The notes: generated from the letters alone by a model not told the origin. Counted from the first letter of the stretch, positions 14,997-23,385 are shown. The stretch: 46,692 nt of DNA from a virus (IMGVR_UViG_3300046752_000029:1-46692); one strand, 5' to 3'. Program-made: numbers and translations.

Positions 14997-15764
14997 ATGG
15001 AGAAGATTCAAGAACTTCAAGGTAAAAAAATAGCTTTAGTTGGCTTAGGTAAAAGTTGGTTTGACTTTGCATTAGCTAGATCTAACGGTGAGCAGTTTGA
15101 TGAAATATGGGTAATCAATGCTGTAGCCAATGTAATTAAACACGATAGAGTTTTTATGATGGACCCAGCTTCTAGGTTTTTAGATAGCGATGATGCTGGG
15201 TTACAAACCAACGGCATGAAAGAAGTTTTGTTAAGTCATCAAGGCCCTATCTACACATGTGAATTAGATGATCGTTGCCCAGGATTAGTTGAATACCCAA
15301 TCGAAAAAATAGTGGCAGAAAATAATTCTTTTTATTTAAACAACACAGTTGCCTATGCAATAGCTTTTGCTTATTGGCACAGAGTTGGTTCTTTGCATTT
15401 ATTTGGTATAGATTTTGGTTACAAAGGTAATTTATATTTTGCCGAAGCTGGTCGAGCTTGTTGTGAATATTGGTTAACTAATTGTATGAATGTTGGTATA
15501 GAAGTAGGAGTAGCGGCCTCTAGTTATTTACTAGATACAGCAGTAGAGCCAGAAGAAAAACTTTATGGCTATCATAGACTGGAAGATCCTTTAATAGTTG
15601 ATTATGATTCTGAAAAACAACAATTAAAAGTAAGAAAAAAAAGTGCTAGAAAAGAAAAACAATACACGCCTCAGCCAACCTTTGTTGGTAGAGAAGATGA
15701 TAAAGCAGAGATACAATTAAAAGAAATCATAGAAGAAAGTCACAACGAACCAAAAAAATGGTAA
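14997..15764 (+). CDS. Rossmann-like conserved phage protein
   Basis: A 255-residue protein whose N terminus has a nucleotide-binding-like pattern (KKIALVGLGKSWFDFALARS) followed by DEIWVINAVANVIKHDRVFM, MDPASRFLDSDDAG, YLNNTVAYAIAFAYWHRVGS and LHLFGIDFGYKGNLYFAEAG. It is well conserved among phages in my recollection, but no function is established. It looks like the Rossmann half of DUF115/motility-accessory or glycosyltransferase-like proteins. The C-terminal 60 residues are charged and likely disordered. It lies in the tail module between neck genes and fibre genes. A sugar-modifying role is possible but unproven. Confidence 0.7.
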   Translation: MEKIQELQGKKIALVGLGKSWFDFALARSNGEQFDEIWVINAVANVIKHDRVFMMDPASRFLDSDDAGLQTNGMKEVLLSHQGPIYTCELDDRCPGLVEYPIEKIVAENNSFYLNNTVAYAIAFAYWHRVGSLHLFGIDFGYKGNLYFAEAGRACCEYWLTNCMNVGIEVGVAASSYLLDTAVEPEEKLYGYHRLEDPLIVDYDSEKQQLKVRKKSARKEKQYTPQPTFVGREDDKAEIQLKEIIEESHNEPKKW

Positions 15765-16057
15765 TGAAAATAACTCCAGACGGAATGCCTCAGTTAGGCG
15801 TAGTAGAAACAAAGACATCAAATTTTGGTGGGCATCCTCCAGAATTTTGGGCAGAAAGATTAACTGAAAAAATAGTTGGTTACTCTGAAGATAACGAACC
15901 GCATGTTACAGAACAAGCAAAAGCTTATAGAGAACAAATAAAACAAGTTTGTTTAATTTATATAGAAAATGCTATAAAATCTTACAAAGCTACCTTGATT
16001 CAAGAATTGAGTAAAGGTGGTGAAGAAGAACTAGCTAAAATTGTTTTAAAACTTTAG
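15764..16057 (+). CDS. Small conserved tail-region protein
   Basis: A protein of 97 residues from the ATG at 15764, which overlaps the previous stop as TAATG; an in-frame ATG at 15758 is also possible but less likely. The N terminus is polar (GMPQLGVVETKTSNFGGHPP), followed by an amphipathic helical region with EQAKAYREQIKQVCLIYIEN and AIKSYKATLIQEL. I do not know a function. It is positioned just before the fibre-type genes, and may be a tail assembly partner. Confidence 0.65.
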   Translation: MKITPDGMPQLGVVETKTSNFGGHPPEFWAERLTEKIVGYSEDNEPHVTEQAKAYREQIKQVCLIYIENAIKSYKATLIQELSKGGEEELAKIVLKL

Positions 16058-16078
16058 CTATTTTATGAGGAAAAAAAC

Positions 16079-16507
16079 ATGGCAATAACTTCAACTTTAA
16101 CTACTAGTTTTAAAAAAGAACTATTAACTGGTGTTCACAATTTTACTAACAGTTCTGGTGATACTTTTAAACTAGCTTTATATACAAGCTCTGCTACTTT
16201 AGGCGCAACTACAACTGCATTTTCAACTTCACAAGAAGCCAGTGGTACTAACTATACTTCTGGAGGAGCCAACCTAACAAATGTAACTCCGACTAACGAC
16301 GGAACTACAGCGATAACTGATTTTGCTGATCTTACTTTTAGTACGGCTACTGTTACTGCTAGAGGTTGCATGATCTATAACAGTTCTGATTCTAATAAGT
16401 CAGTGGCTACTATAGATTTTGGTGGAGATAAAACTTCTACTGCTGGAGATTTCACAATAGTTTTCCCAGCGGCAGCAGCTAGTACGGCTATTATAAGAAT
16501 AGCTTAG
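16079..16507 (+). CDS. Beta-rich virion protein, tail/fibre region
   Basis: A 142-residue Thr/Ser/Ala-rich protein beginning MAITSTLTTSFKKELLTGVH, with DTFKLALYTSSATLGATTTA, SGTNYTSGGANLTNVTPTND and GCMIYNSSDSNKSVATIDFG. This pattern is common in marine phage tail modules, where it is annotated as a structural protein; the family is thought to be a small beta-sandwich. It is preceded by GAGG and followed after nine bases by a tail fibre with a strong AGGAGGA ribosome site. Confidence 0.75.
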   Translation: MAITSTLTTSFKKELLTGVHNFTNSSGDTFKLALYTSSATLGATTTAFSTSQEASGTNYTSGGANLTNVTPTNDGTTAITDFADLTFSTATVTARGCMIYNSSDSNKSVATIDFGGDKTSTAGDFTIVFPAAAASTAIIRIA

Positions 16508-16516
16508 GAGGAGAGC

Positions 16517-17689
16517 ATGGCTCTTGTCCTAAACGATAGGGTAAAAGAAACTACCACTTCTACTGGCACAGGCACCATAAATTTAGCAGGTGCTGAAACT
16601 GGTTTTGAAACTTTTGTAGCAGGTATTGGAAATTCTAATACTTGTTATTACACAATATCTCATCAATCGGCAAATGAATTTGAAGTCGGTTTAGGGACAA
16701 TTACTGACGCTACTCCCGATACATTAGCAAGAACTACAGTTATTAGTAGTTCTAATTCTGACTCTGCTGTAGATTTTTCCGCAGGAACTAAAGATGTATT
16801 TTGTACATTACCTGCAAGTAAAGCTGTATTTGAGGATGCTTCTAATAATGTAGCGATTCCTTCTGGAGGGGTATCTGTTGGTGGTTCAAGCTTAGACCCA
16901 TTATCTTTAACTTTTACAGGAACAGGTTTAGCTTTAAATGAAGATAGTGGTACTGCATTTTTTCAAATAGATAGTGGTAATGGTTCAAGAATAGACTTTG
17001 GAGTAGGTGGAACTAGAAATTTCCTTATTTATAGTGATGCTAGTAATTATGCAGAATTTAAAAGAACAACTAACCACCCAATCCTTTTCGGCACAAATAA
17101 TGCTGAAAGGATGAGAATTTTAGGCGGAGGAGGATTACAACTTGCTGCAGGTAATAATATATCAAACGCTTCAGGAGATTTAACTTTAGATGTTGCAGGA
17201 GATATTATTCTTGATGCAGATGGAGAAAATATAATCTTCAAAGATGGGGGTACTGAAAGAGGTCAAATAGATTTAGGCTCAGCAAACTTTACACTTCGTG
17301 CTTCTACATCAGACAAAGACATGATATTTAGAGTCAATGATGGTGGCTCTGAAATAGTAGCATTGACTATAGATGCGTCAGAGGCAGGAGCTGCAACTTT
17401 TAATAATAACGTCACAGCTTTCTCAGATGAAAGACTTAAAGATAATATTGAAACACTTGAAGATGGTTTAGATAAAGTAGAACAACTTAGAGGTGTCACT
17501 TACACCAGAGACGAAAAAGAAAACATAGGTGTTATAGCTCAAGAAGTAGAAAAGATATTACCAGAAATAGTATTAACAGCAGATGACGAAATGGGTACTA
17601 AGTCTGTAGATTACAGCAGATTAACAGCAGTATTGATTGAAGCTGTAAAAGATTTATCAGCTAGAGTAAAAGAACTAGAGGATAAATAA
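16517..17689 (+). CDS. Tail fibre with C-terminal S74 intramolecular chaperone
   Basis: A 390-residue fibre. The first part is a small N-terminal domain (ALVLNDRVKETTTSTGTGTI), then a beta-rich repetitive shaft (ASGDLTLDVAGDIILDADGE). The last 89 residues are an S74 domain: FSDERLKDNIETLEDGLDKV with S303 and K308 as the predicted Ser/Lys self-cleavage dyad, then EQLRGVTYTR, NIGVIAQEVEKILPEIV, DYSRLTAVLIEAV and a terminal coiled coil. S74 chaperones trimerise fibres and then cut themselves off. The ribosome site AGGAGGA is strong. The next gene overlaps its stop by one base. Confidence 0.9.
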   Translation: MALVLNDRVKETTTSTGTGTINLAGAETGFETFVAGIGNSNTCYYTISHQSANEFEVGLGTITDATPDTLARTTVISSSNSDSAVDFSAGTKDVFCTLPASKAVFEDASNNVAIPSGGVSVGGSSLDPLSLTFTGTGLALNEDSGTAFFQIDSGNGSRIDFGVGGTRNFLIYSDASNYAEFKRTTNHPILFGTNNAERMRILGGGGLQLAAGNNISNASGDLTLDVAGDIILDADGENIIFKDGGTERGQIDLGSANFTLRASTSDKDMIFRVNDGGSEIVALTIDASEAGAATFNNNVTAFSDERLKDNIETLEDGLDKVEQLRGVTYTRDEKENIGVIAQEVEKILPEIVLTADDEMGTKSVDYSRLTAVLIEAVKDLSARVKELEDK

Positions 17690-18468
17690 TGGCAATACCT
17701 GCAAGTGGTTCAGTGTCATTAAGTACAATACAAAGCGAATGGGGCGGTGGTAATCCTATTAGCATGAGTGAATACTATTCAGGAAGTTTGGCTAGTAATA
17801 GCTTAGTTTCTAGTACATCACCCACTGTAGCTACCTCAACTGGAAGTCAGTATTTTCCAGCAACACCAGGAAGCAAAGGTGTTCCAGGAACTGCTGCATA
17901 TACCTCATACTATAGGCAGTACGGTTTTAAAAATAGCAATGTAACTACCATACCCTTAGGTGGTTTTGGCTCTGCTTCTGCAACGACTACTAAAGTAACT
18001 GGTATAGATCAAGTAGGAGAGGCAGGACAAATACCTTCTTCGGGAGCTATACAATTTAATCATTTTAGAGGAACAACTGGCTCTGGCACATCAACCAATC
18101 TGGTGATGTATGGATTTGTTTTATATCATGCTACTTCAACTCTTTCAGGAGGAAGTGCTTCGAGCGGTTTTGGAAATTATTCTCCATATCTTTGGGTATC
18201 AGGTCATCATGGAACTACTGGTACTTTAGGAAATAACTGGTCTAATGTGCCTTTTCGTTATTTTGATACACCTGCTAAAAACGGAGCACCTGCAACAAGG
18301 TGGTATGGTTCAGATACTCATGTAAACAACAGTATTAATGTAGCAAAACAATACTGTTTTCATTATACCTATCCAAGTATAGGAGCTGTTACAGCATATA
18401 GTTATACAACTAATCAAAGCACAATGTTGACTATGTCGGGAACTTGGACTATTACGGTGCAATTCTAA
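17689..18468 (+). CDS. Tail fibre or receptor-associated structural protein
   Basis: A 259-residue Ser/Thr/Gly/Tyr-rich protein. It starts MAIPASGSVSLSTIQSEWGG GNPISMSEYY, a signature I know from marine phage fibre proteins with variable C termini, followed by a central IQFNHFRGTTGSG turn and a Tyr/His-rich beta C-terminal region ending in WTITVQF. The related protein at 22507 shares this design (ASGNLTLNQIH...IEIGDFYGAT). The aromatic-rich variable end suggests surface binding to receptor sugars, but that is inferred. The gene overlaps the upstream fibre and the downstream small gene by one base each. Confidence 0.75.
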   Translation: MAIPASGSVSLSTIQSEWGGGNPISMSEYYSGSLASNSLVSSTSPTVATSTGSQYFPATPGSKGVPGTAAYTSYYRQYGFKNSNVTTIPLGGFGSASATTTKVTGIDQVGEAGQIPSSGAIQFNHFRGTTGSGTSTNLVMYGFVLYHATSTLSGGSASSGFGNYSPYLWVSGHHGTTGTLGNNWSNVPFRYFDTPAKNGAPATRWYGSDTHVNNSINVAKQYCFHYTYPSIGAVTAYSYTTNQSTMLTMSGTWTITVQF

Positions 18469-18701
18469 TGGTAAAAAAAGCAGAAGATATTATTTATTAC
18501 GAAGAAACTGCGGGGGATGGTAATACATCGTATCGTTTCGATTATAGAGGTATTGCTATTCGTAAGCCAAAATCTATGTTCGATGGACAGACAGACTTAC
18601 AAATTAAACAAGAATTTTTTAGACACATAAAACAAGAAAATATATATGATATATTTAGTGTTGACACTAACGCTAAAAAAGTTACAACGGAGGAGATCTA
18701 A
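18468..18701 (+). CDS. Small hypothetical protein, first of inserted cassette
   Basis: A 77-residue protein with start ATG at 18468, chosen because it overlaps the preceding stop (TAATG); a longer reading from TTG at 18444 has little support. The sequence KKAEDIIYYEETAGDGNTSY RFDYRGIAIRK is probably beta, and the C-terminal half is charged and helical (TDLQIKQEFFRHIKQENIYD). I do not recognise it. It is the first of five genes (18468-20599) that do not look like fibre proteins although they lie in the fibre locus. Its stop overlaps the next start by one base. Confidence 0.6.
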   Translation: MVKKAEDIIYYEETAGDGNTSYRFDYRGIAIRKPKSMFDGQTDLQIKQEFFRHIKQENIYDIFSVDTNAKKVTTEEI

Positions 18702-19435
18702 TGACTGTAAGATTTGATTTTAATTGGATAGAAGAAACCCATAAAATTATTGATGATGAGTTTCAAGTCACTGTTACTGTAGGAAACAAAGGAGATATAC
18801 AAAGTCGAGATACTTTTGAAGAAGGATTGCTTTACTTTAGTGAGACTACTGCTGAAATAAAAGAACACATTCTTGACGAAGAAAGCTCTCATATTGTATA
18901 TCGACCAAACCATTTTATTCTTATACAAGGCAAAATCCAATCATGCCAAAGATGGTCGGAAGAGGATGGTATAGAAGCAAAGGACATTGAAAGACTCAAA
19001 GAAATTACTAAAAATGATAAAATTAAAAAAGGAGAATACACAGAAAGCACAACTGAAGATGCCATAACTAATAGAGAGTTTTTAACTAGCTATAAATTTG
19101 GAGCAGACTTTGATGAAGCATATCCTCGATCAGCCATGTGGCACTTAAACGGAAGATTTGCCAGTCAGACAGCCATGGAAGATGATACGAGGTTTCTTTG
19201 TTTTATGACTGAAAAGCCGGGATATAATTTAAAGCTTTTAGACATAGAGCCCGGTAAAACAAAAACTCTTTTGAAAGAAAATAATATTAATCATGTGTTT
19301 TTTTCTCAAGCTTGTTCTTTAAATCAACAATCTAATTACGTAGATCAATATGATGTAAAAAAATTAACAAGCCCATCAATTGACATAACAAACGAATCTT
19401 CGGAAGTAGCCAGAATAGTTTCTATCACAAAGTAA
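18701..19435 (+). CDS. Hypothetical protein with possible cupin-like C terminus
   Basis: A 244-residue protein with no family I can name. The first 70 residues are beta-like (VRFDFNWIEETHKIIDDEFQ, VTVTVGNKGDIQSRDTFEEG). A charged helical insert follows (IERLKEITKNDKIKKGEYTE). The last 100 residues (AMWHLNGRFASQT, then YNLKLLDIEPGKTKTLLKEN, HVFFSQACSLN and SSEVARIVSITK) have the alternating strand and PG-turn texture of a cupin, but with no clear metal-binding His cluster. It is translationally coupled to the gene upstream (TAATG), and precedes the Coq4 homologue by one base. Function unknown. Confidence 0.6.
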   Translation: MTVRFDFNWIEETHKIIDDEFQVTVTVGNKGDIQSRDTFEEGLLYFSETTAEIKEHILDEESSHIVYRPNHFILIQGKIQSCQRWSEEDGIEAKDIERLKEITKNDKIKKGEYTESTTEDAITNREFLTSYKFGADFDEAYPRSAMWHLNGRFASQTAMEDDTRFLCFMTEKPGYNLKLLDIEPGKTKTLLKENNINHVFFSQACSLNQQSNYVDQYDVKKLTSPSIDITNESSEVARIVSITK

Positions 19436-19436
19436 A

Positions 19437-20210
19437 ATGTTTAATTTATTTACTTTTTTAAAATTGTCTAAATCAATTTTATTAAAAGATTCTTACGAAC
19501 AAAGAGAATCACATCCAGAGGCCAGAGCAAGACTTTCAGAACTACAAGCTATGTATGCACAGCTGATGTTTATTACTAGAAAAAAAATGCGCAAAAACTT
19601 TACAAGCTCTCCTACAAGAATAAATATTGCTTTAGGATTAGATTGGAATGATCCTAAGTATTGTAAAAAAAATATAATACCTAAAATATCTAGTATGAAA
19701 TATTTAAGAAGTTTACCTCCTAATACTGCGGGTGGACATCTTGCTAAATTTTTTAACAAGTGGACCTTTAATGATCTTTATAAAAATAGATTTGAAAAAG
19801 AAACTGCGGAAGCTGATATGCTTTCTGACGATAGAATAAATACTTTAAGAAATAATGTTGGCAGACACATGATGCTAACGCACGATTTACACCACATATT
19901 ATTTAAATATGATACTTCACCTTTCGGCGAAGCTTTAATACAAGGCACTACTTGGAAACAAGTAGACAATATAGGGATGTGGTATGTAGGTTTTTTAGTT
20001 ACTTGCAGAATTGCTTGGCGATCAAAGTCATTCAAACCTTTTTTAATATATAGAGAAGCCTGTAAGATAGCTGAAAAAGTAAACAAACATAATCTAATAG
20101 AACACTCTTTGCTATACTTTCTTGAAAAAGATGTAGACCAAATTAGAAAAGAATTTGGTTTTGAAGAACCTGTTAGATATTTAAAATGGATTAAAAAAAA
20201 CGAGGAGTAA
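19437..20210 (+). CDS. coq4-like: Coq4-family protein
   Basis: A 257-residue homologue of Coq4, a protein needed for ubiquinone biosynthesis in mitochondria and many proteobacteria. The family metal motif HDxxH-x11-E is complete: H149-D150-x2-H153 (MLTHDLHHILF) and E165 (PFGEAL). The preceding YLRSLPPNTAGGHLAKFFNK segment and the following MWYVGFLVTCRIAW match the family pattern. The basic N terminus with MFNLFTFLKLSKSILLK could be amphipathic and membrane-associated. It lies in a cassette of small genes between fibre genes, next to two membrane proteins. A quinone-related metabolic role is inferred; it might act on a different substrate in phage. There is no SD-rich leader. Confidence 0.82.
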   Translation: MFNLFTFLKLSKSILLKDSYEQRESHPEARARLSELQAMYAQLMFITRKKMRKNFTSSPTRINIALGLDWNDPKYCKKNIIPKISSMKYLRSLPPNTAGGHLAKFFNKWTFNDLYKNRFEKETAEADMLSDDRINTLRNNVGRHMMLTHDLHHILFKYDTSPFGEALIQGTTWKQVDNIGMWYVGFLVTCRIAWRSKSFKPFLIYREACKIAEKVNKHNLIEHSLLYFLEKDVDQIRKEFGFEEPVRYLKWIKKNEE

Positions 20211-20212
20211 TT

Positions 20213-20338
20213 ATGGAAATAAAAGTTAGACTAATAACGCTTATAGGTGGTTTTTTATCAGGAGTCATCATTACTGCAACGGCAGCACTTATTTATTATG
20301 AGCTATTACCGTTTGCAATGCACCTTGGAGTTATATAA
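20213..20338 (+). CDS. 41-residue single-span membrane peptide
   Basis: A small gene with a GAGGAG ribosome site inside the end of the Coq4-like gene. The peptide starts MEIKVRLITLIGGFLSGVII and continues TATAALIYYELLPF, one clear hydrophobic segment, positive N-terminal side. It ends next to the start of another membrane protein (20339). It could be a holin-like peptide or a membrane partner of the Coq4-like protein; position supports the second view slightly, but no evidence decides. Confidence 0.7.
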   Translation: MEIKVRLITLIGGFLSGVIITATAALIYYELLPFAMHLGVI

Positions 20339-20599
20339 ATGAAAATAAAGGAAAAATTATTTTACTTAATGCCTGTATTAAATACAGCTTTTACAGAAGG
20401 TAAATGGAATTTTCCTATAATTAAAAAAGTAAAAGAATTTTATCAAAAACACGGTTTATTATTAACTATTGGTTGGATAGTTTTTATTGTAGTAGGAACT
20501 AAGATTGTATTTATTAATGGAACAATTTTTCTTTTAAATACTTTTTTAGGAACAGACATTGCTTATGGCCCTGTCTATCAATTTTTATCTGGTAATTAA
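20339..20599 (+). CDS. Small membrane protein next to Coq4 homologue
   Basis: An 86-residue protein with a basic N-terminal part (EGKWNFPIIKKVKEFYQKHG) followed by a long hydrophobic stretch LLLTIGWIVFIVVGTKIVFI NGTIFLL that could span the membrane once or twice. It starts directly after the preceding stop (TAA then ATG) and ends directly before the next structural gene. I do not recognise the family. It may belong with the Coq4-like gene as a membrane anchor or be a holin or lysis modulator. Confidence 0.65.
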   Translation: MKIKEKLFYLMPVLNTAFTEGKWNFPIIKKVKEFYQKHGLLLTIGWIVFIVVGTKIVFINGTIFLLNTFLGTDIAYGPVYQFLSGN

Positions 20600-21319
20600 A
20601 TGTTTGGAATAAGTGCATTTGCAGAATCACCTTTCGCTTCCCTAGCTGGAATCGGAGGCAATGTAAATGTATCTTTAATAGGACAGTCTGCGACTGGATC
20701 AGTAGGCACGACAACTTTTGTTTGTGTAGCTCACATAAATCCTACAGGCCAAGGAGCAACTTCTGCGGTGGGAGGAGTAGGCATTACTGCTGGCGGAGAT
20801 ATAGGTGTTACTGGTCTTGCCATAACATCTGGCTTAGGCAGTCCAGCACTTACTGCAAATGCCATAGTTAGTGATTATGGAAATAATCCTGATGAACCTT
20901 TATCAGCACTAACAGGTGCAATAAGTGGTGTAGGTGTAAATGCTCAAGCTGTAGCAACTTTACCTAGTTTAAGCACAAGTGTTGGTTCGGTAGGAGTAAC
21001 CGTAACCGGGGTAGCAAATGTTACACCAGCTGGGCAATTAGGTACTTCTGCTTTAGGAACGATTACACAAAGATCAAGTAATACTATTGTTTTATCAGGA
21101 TTTGGGTTAACTAGTGGTTTGGGAACCATAACATCAATAGCTAAAGCAAATGTAACTCTTGTTGGATTTGAAATGACAAGTGAATTATCTACGGTATTAG
21201 TTTGGTCTATGTTAGATGATTCTCAGTCATCAAGCTTTAGTGAAATAACAGAATCACAAACATCAAGTTTTAGTGAAATAACAGATACTCAAGATCCTAA
21301 TTGGGAAGATGTGGCTTAA
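20600..21319 (+). CDS. Repeat-rich structural protein (GxSATGxVG-type)
   Basis: A 239-residue protein of low charge, made of repeats near VxxTGxxATSAVGxVxVTG (for example VSLIGQSATGSVGTTTFVCV, INPTGQGATSAVGGVGITAG, ITSGLGSPALTANAIVS). The start MFGISAFAESPFAS matches a known N terminus of marine phage tail or virion proteins whose middle is a variable beta repeat. The C terminus carries 11-residue repeats SQSSSFSEITE, SQTSSFSEITD and TQDPNWEDVA. Such repeats suggest an elongated beta solenoid or fibre. Its start follows directly after the previous stop. Confidence 0.8.
   Translation: MFGISAFAESPFASLAGIGGNVNVSLIGQSATGSVGTTTFVCVAHINPTGQGATSAVGGVGITAGGDIGVTGLAITSGLGSPALTANAIVSDYGNNPDEPLSALTGAISGVGVNAQAVATLPSLSTSVGSVGVTVTGVANVTPAGQLGTSALGTITQRSSNTIVLSGFGLTSGLGTITSIAKANVTLVGFEMTSELSTVLVWSMLDDSQSSSFSEITESQTSSFSEITDTQDPNWEDVA
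21221..21316 (+). repeat. Tandem 33-nt in-frame repeats at gene end
   Basis: Two nearly identical 33-base units (21221-21253 and 21254-21286) encode SQSSSFSEITE and SQTSSFSEITD; a third diverged unit (21287-21316) encodes TQDPNWEDVA before the stop codon. The pattern suggests recent duplication of a C-terminal motif. Confidence 0.8.
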
Positions 21320-21334
21320 TGTTAATAATTTAAT

Positions 21335-21340
21335 TATAAT
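21335..21340 (+). promoter_or_regulatory. Possible -10 box before second S74 fibre
   Basis: TATAAT at 21335-21340 lies 16 bases before the fibre start, in a short AT-rich gap, followed by a GAGG ribosome site. The -35 region is weak, so this may be a chance match in AT-rich DNA. Confidence 0.35.
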
Positions 21341-21356
21341 TTAACGAGGTAAAAAC

Positions 21357-22523
21357 ATGGCAAGTACGTTTGATAATAATCTCAGACTTAGAGAAATGGG
21401 AACTGGTGATGAATCAGGTACTTGGGGTACTCGTACTAATGAAAATCTTGAACTGATTGGAGAGGCTTTCGGTTATGGCACTGAAGCAGTTAGTGGTACA
21501 ACGCACACAACAACAATAGCTAATGGATCTACTGACCCTGGTAGAGCAATGTATCTTAAATACACTGGCGCTTTAGGCGCAAATTGCACGATAACTTTAG
21601 CGCCTAACACGATTTCAAAATTATGGTTTATTGAAAATGCAACTACTGATTCAGGTAGTTCAGGACCATACAGCATTATTATATCTCAAGGATCTGGTGC
21701 AAATATCACTATACCAAATGGTAAAACTAAATTAGTTTATACAGATGGAGTTGGGTCTGGAGCTGCTGTAGTTGACGGTTTTGATAAAATAGATATAGGT
21801 GCTAATGCAACAAGAAACGGTGGCAGTTTTAGTGATGTTACTGCAACTTCAACAACAACTTTTACCAATAAAACTTTTGATGCAGACGCAACAGGTAATA
21901 GTTTAACTAATGTAGAAGATGCCAATATTAAATCAGGTGCTGCAATAGATGCTACTAAAATAGCTGATGGCTCAGTAACAAGTACAGAGTTTCAATATAT
22001 CAATACACTTTCATCTAACGCACAAACCCAAATAAGTGCAAAATTAAATTCAGCTTTACCTAATGATGCTTGGATTAGTTCCGCTGATGGCAGGAATAGA
22101 CTTTATTTTACTTCAAACGCTAATACTGTAATGAAGTTTGATACTCAATGGCGAGTTGATAATAATGCTGGCACTACTATGTTGAGTTGTGATACTAGCG
22201 GTAATTTTACAGCTACAGGTAATGTAGGTGCATATTCTGATATGGCGCTGAAAGAAGACATTTACCAAATAGAAAACGCTTTAGAAAAAGTAAATCAATT
22301 AAGAGGCGTTCACTTTACTCGTAAATCAAACAGCTCAAAAGAAATAGGAGTAGTAGCTAACGAAGTAGAGAAAGTGGTGCCAGAGCTAGTAGATGAACAT
22401 GAAGACAAAGAGTTAGGCACAGTAAAAACTATGAAATACGCTAATACAGTAGGACTACTTATAGAAGCAGTTAAAGATTTAAGTAAACAAGTAGAAGAAC
22501 TGAAAAATGACTCTAGCAACTAG
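21357..22523 (+). CDS. Tail fibre with S74 chaperone, second copy
   Basis: A 388-residue fibre. The N terminus MASTFDNNLRLREMGTGDES GTWGTRTNENLELIGEAFGY is a signature of marine phage fibres; it is followed by a Thr/Ser-rich shaft. The last 96 residues form an S74 domain: AYSDMALKEDIYQIENALEK with S294 and K299 as predicted dyad, VNQLRGVHFTRK, EIGVVANEVEKVVPELV, and a C-terminal coiled coil with TVGLLIEAVKDLSKQVEEL. Its design matches the fibre at 16517, although the N-terminal parts differ. The next gene starts inside its 3' end. Confidence 0.9.
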   Translation: MASTFDNNLRLREMGTGDESGTWGTRTNENLELIGEAFGYGTEAVSGTTHTTTIANGSTDPGRAMYLKYTGALGANCTITLAPNTISKLWFIENATTDSGSSGPYSIIISQGSGANITIPNGKTKLVYTDGVGSGAAVVDGFDKIDIGANATRNGGSFSDVTATSTTTFTNKTFDADATGNSLTNVEDANIKSGAAIDATKIADGSVTSTEFQYINTLSSNAQTQISAKLNSALPNDAWISSADGRNRLYFTSNANTVMKFDTQWRVDNNAGTTMLSCDTSGNFTATGNVGAYSDMALKEDIYQIENALEKVNQLRGVHFTRKSNSSKEIGVVANEVEKVVPELVDEHEDKELGTVKTMKYANTVGLLIEAVKDLSKQVEELKNDSSN

Positions 22524-23238
22524 CGGTAACTTAACTTTAAATCAAATACACATAGAAGCTGGAGGCTCCTCTGGTTCAGCATGCACAATAAACGATACTG
22601 ATATTAGAGGCCTACAAGCAGGTGCTGGACAAACTATAAATTCTAGTTCAGGCACTGCTATTGAAATAGGAGATTTTTATGGGGCTACTAATGATCCAAG
22701 AACTAGTTTAACAGGCTCTCCAAGTTTAACTGGTACTCTAACAGTCGCAGAGAAATATTCTGTAATTTATATTGTTAACAGTCAATATACCACTAGACAT
22801 AACGGTTATGTAAATTCAAATATAAATTTAGGAACAGATAGTGTAGGAAATAATGTTCAACCTATGGGTGCTTGGCTAAATAACTCTACTTGGATGGGAG
22901 CAACTGTAGCAGGATTTTATTCTAGCTATTCAAGTGCTGCATTTTTTGGCGGTGTTCCCACTGCCGTAACCTATACTTTTGCTTTAGATAATGCAGTTTA
23001 TAATTCTGGTTGGACTTCTATTTCTCTATATCATCCTTACAGTAATTATAGTAATCCTTATGTATTTACAAGAGCTTCTGCAAATTATTCTTATTATACA
23101 GGCAGGACTATTTGGACTTGGACTTTAAACACGTACACTCCTTACAATGCCTCAGCTGGTCCTGAAAATTTAATATTGGGTTCTCCTAGAGTTAACTCGT
23201 ATCAAAGTACAGATTATCAAACATTAACAATTGCATGA
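22507..23238 (+). CDS. Fibre-associated structural protein, related to 17689 gene
   Basis: A 243-residue protein rich in Ser, Thr, Asn and Tyr. It starts MTLATSGNLTLNQIHIEAGG and has EIGDFYGATNDPRTS early on, echoing the N-terminal layout of the protein at 17689 (ASGSVSLSTIQSEWGG). The rest is a beta-rich, aromatic-rich C-terminal region (NYSYYTGRTIWTWTLNTYTP). It overlaps the upstream fibre by 17 bases. Each S74 fibre is followed by one of these proteins, which suggests a fibre/tip pair arranged in two copies. Confidence 0.75.
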   Translation: MTLATSGNLTLNQIHIEAGGSSGSACTINDTDIRGLQAGAGQTINSSSGTAIEIGDFYGATNDPRTSLTGSPSLTGTLTVAEKYSVIYIVNSQYTTRHNGYVNSNINLGTDSVGNNVQPMGAWLNNSTWMGATVAGFYSSYSSAAFFGGVPTAVTYTFALDNAVYNSGWTSISLYHPYSNYSNPYVFTRASANYSYYTGRTIWTWTLNTYTPYNASAGPENLILGSPRVNSYQSTDYQTLTIA

Positions 23239-23250
23239 TATATTAAGGAT

Positions 23251-23385
23251 ATGGAAACTTTATTATGGATAATATTTGTATTAGTAGTTGGTAAAGCTTT
23301 ATTAAAAGCTGTAGCTCCTTATGCAAATAAAACTTTAGACGATAAATTAAAAGGGTATTGGGAAGATTTAAAAAGTTATTTTTAA
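23251..23385 (+). CDS. 44-residue membrane peptide
   Basis: A small gene starting 12 bases after the fibre-associated gene with an AAGGA ribosome site. The peptide METLLWIIFVLVVGKALLKA VAPYANKTLDDKLKGYWEDL has a single N-terminal membrane segment and a charged C-terminal tail. This is a holin- or spanin-like shape, and it heads a run of three small membrane proteins. No definite family. Confidence 0.7.
   Translation: METLLWIIFVLVVGKALLKAVAPYANKTLDDKLKGYWEDLKSYF

Noticed and set aside
18444-18467. TTG start for the small gene before the cupin-like protein
   Set aside because: The ATG at 18468 overlaps the preceding stop exactly and needs no rare start.
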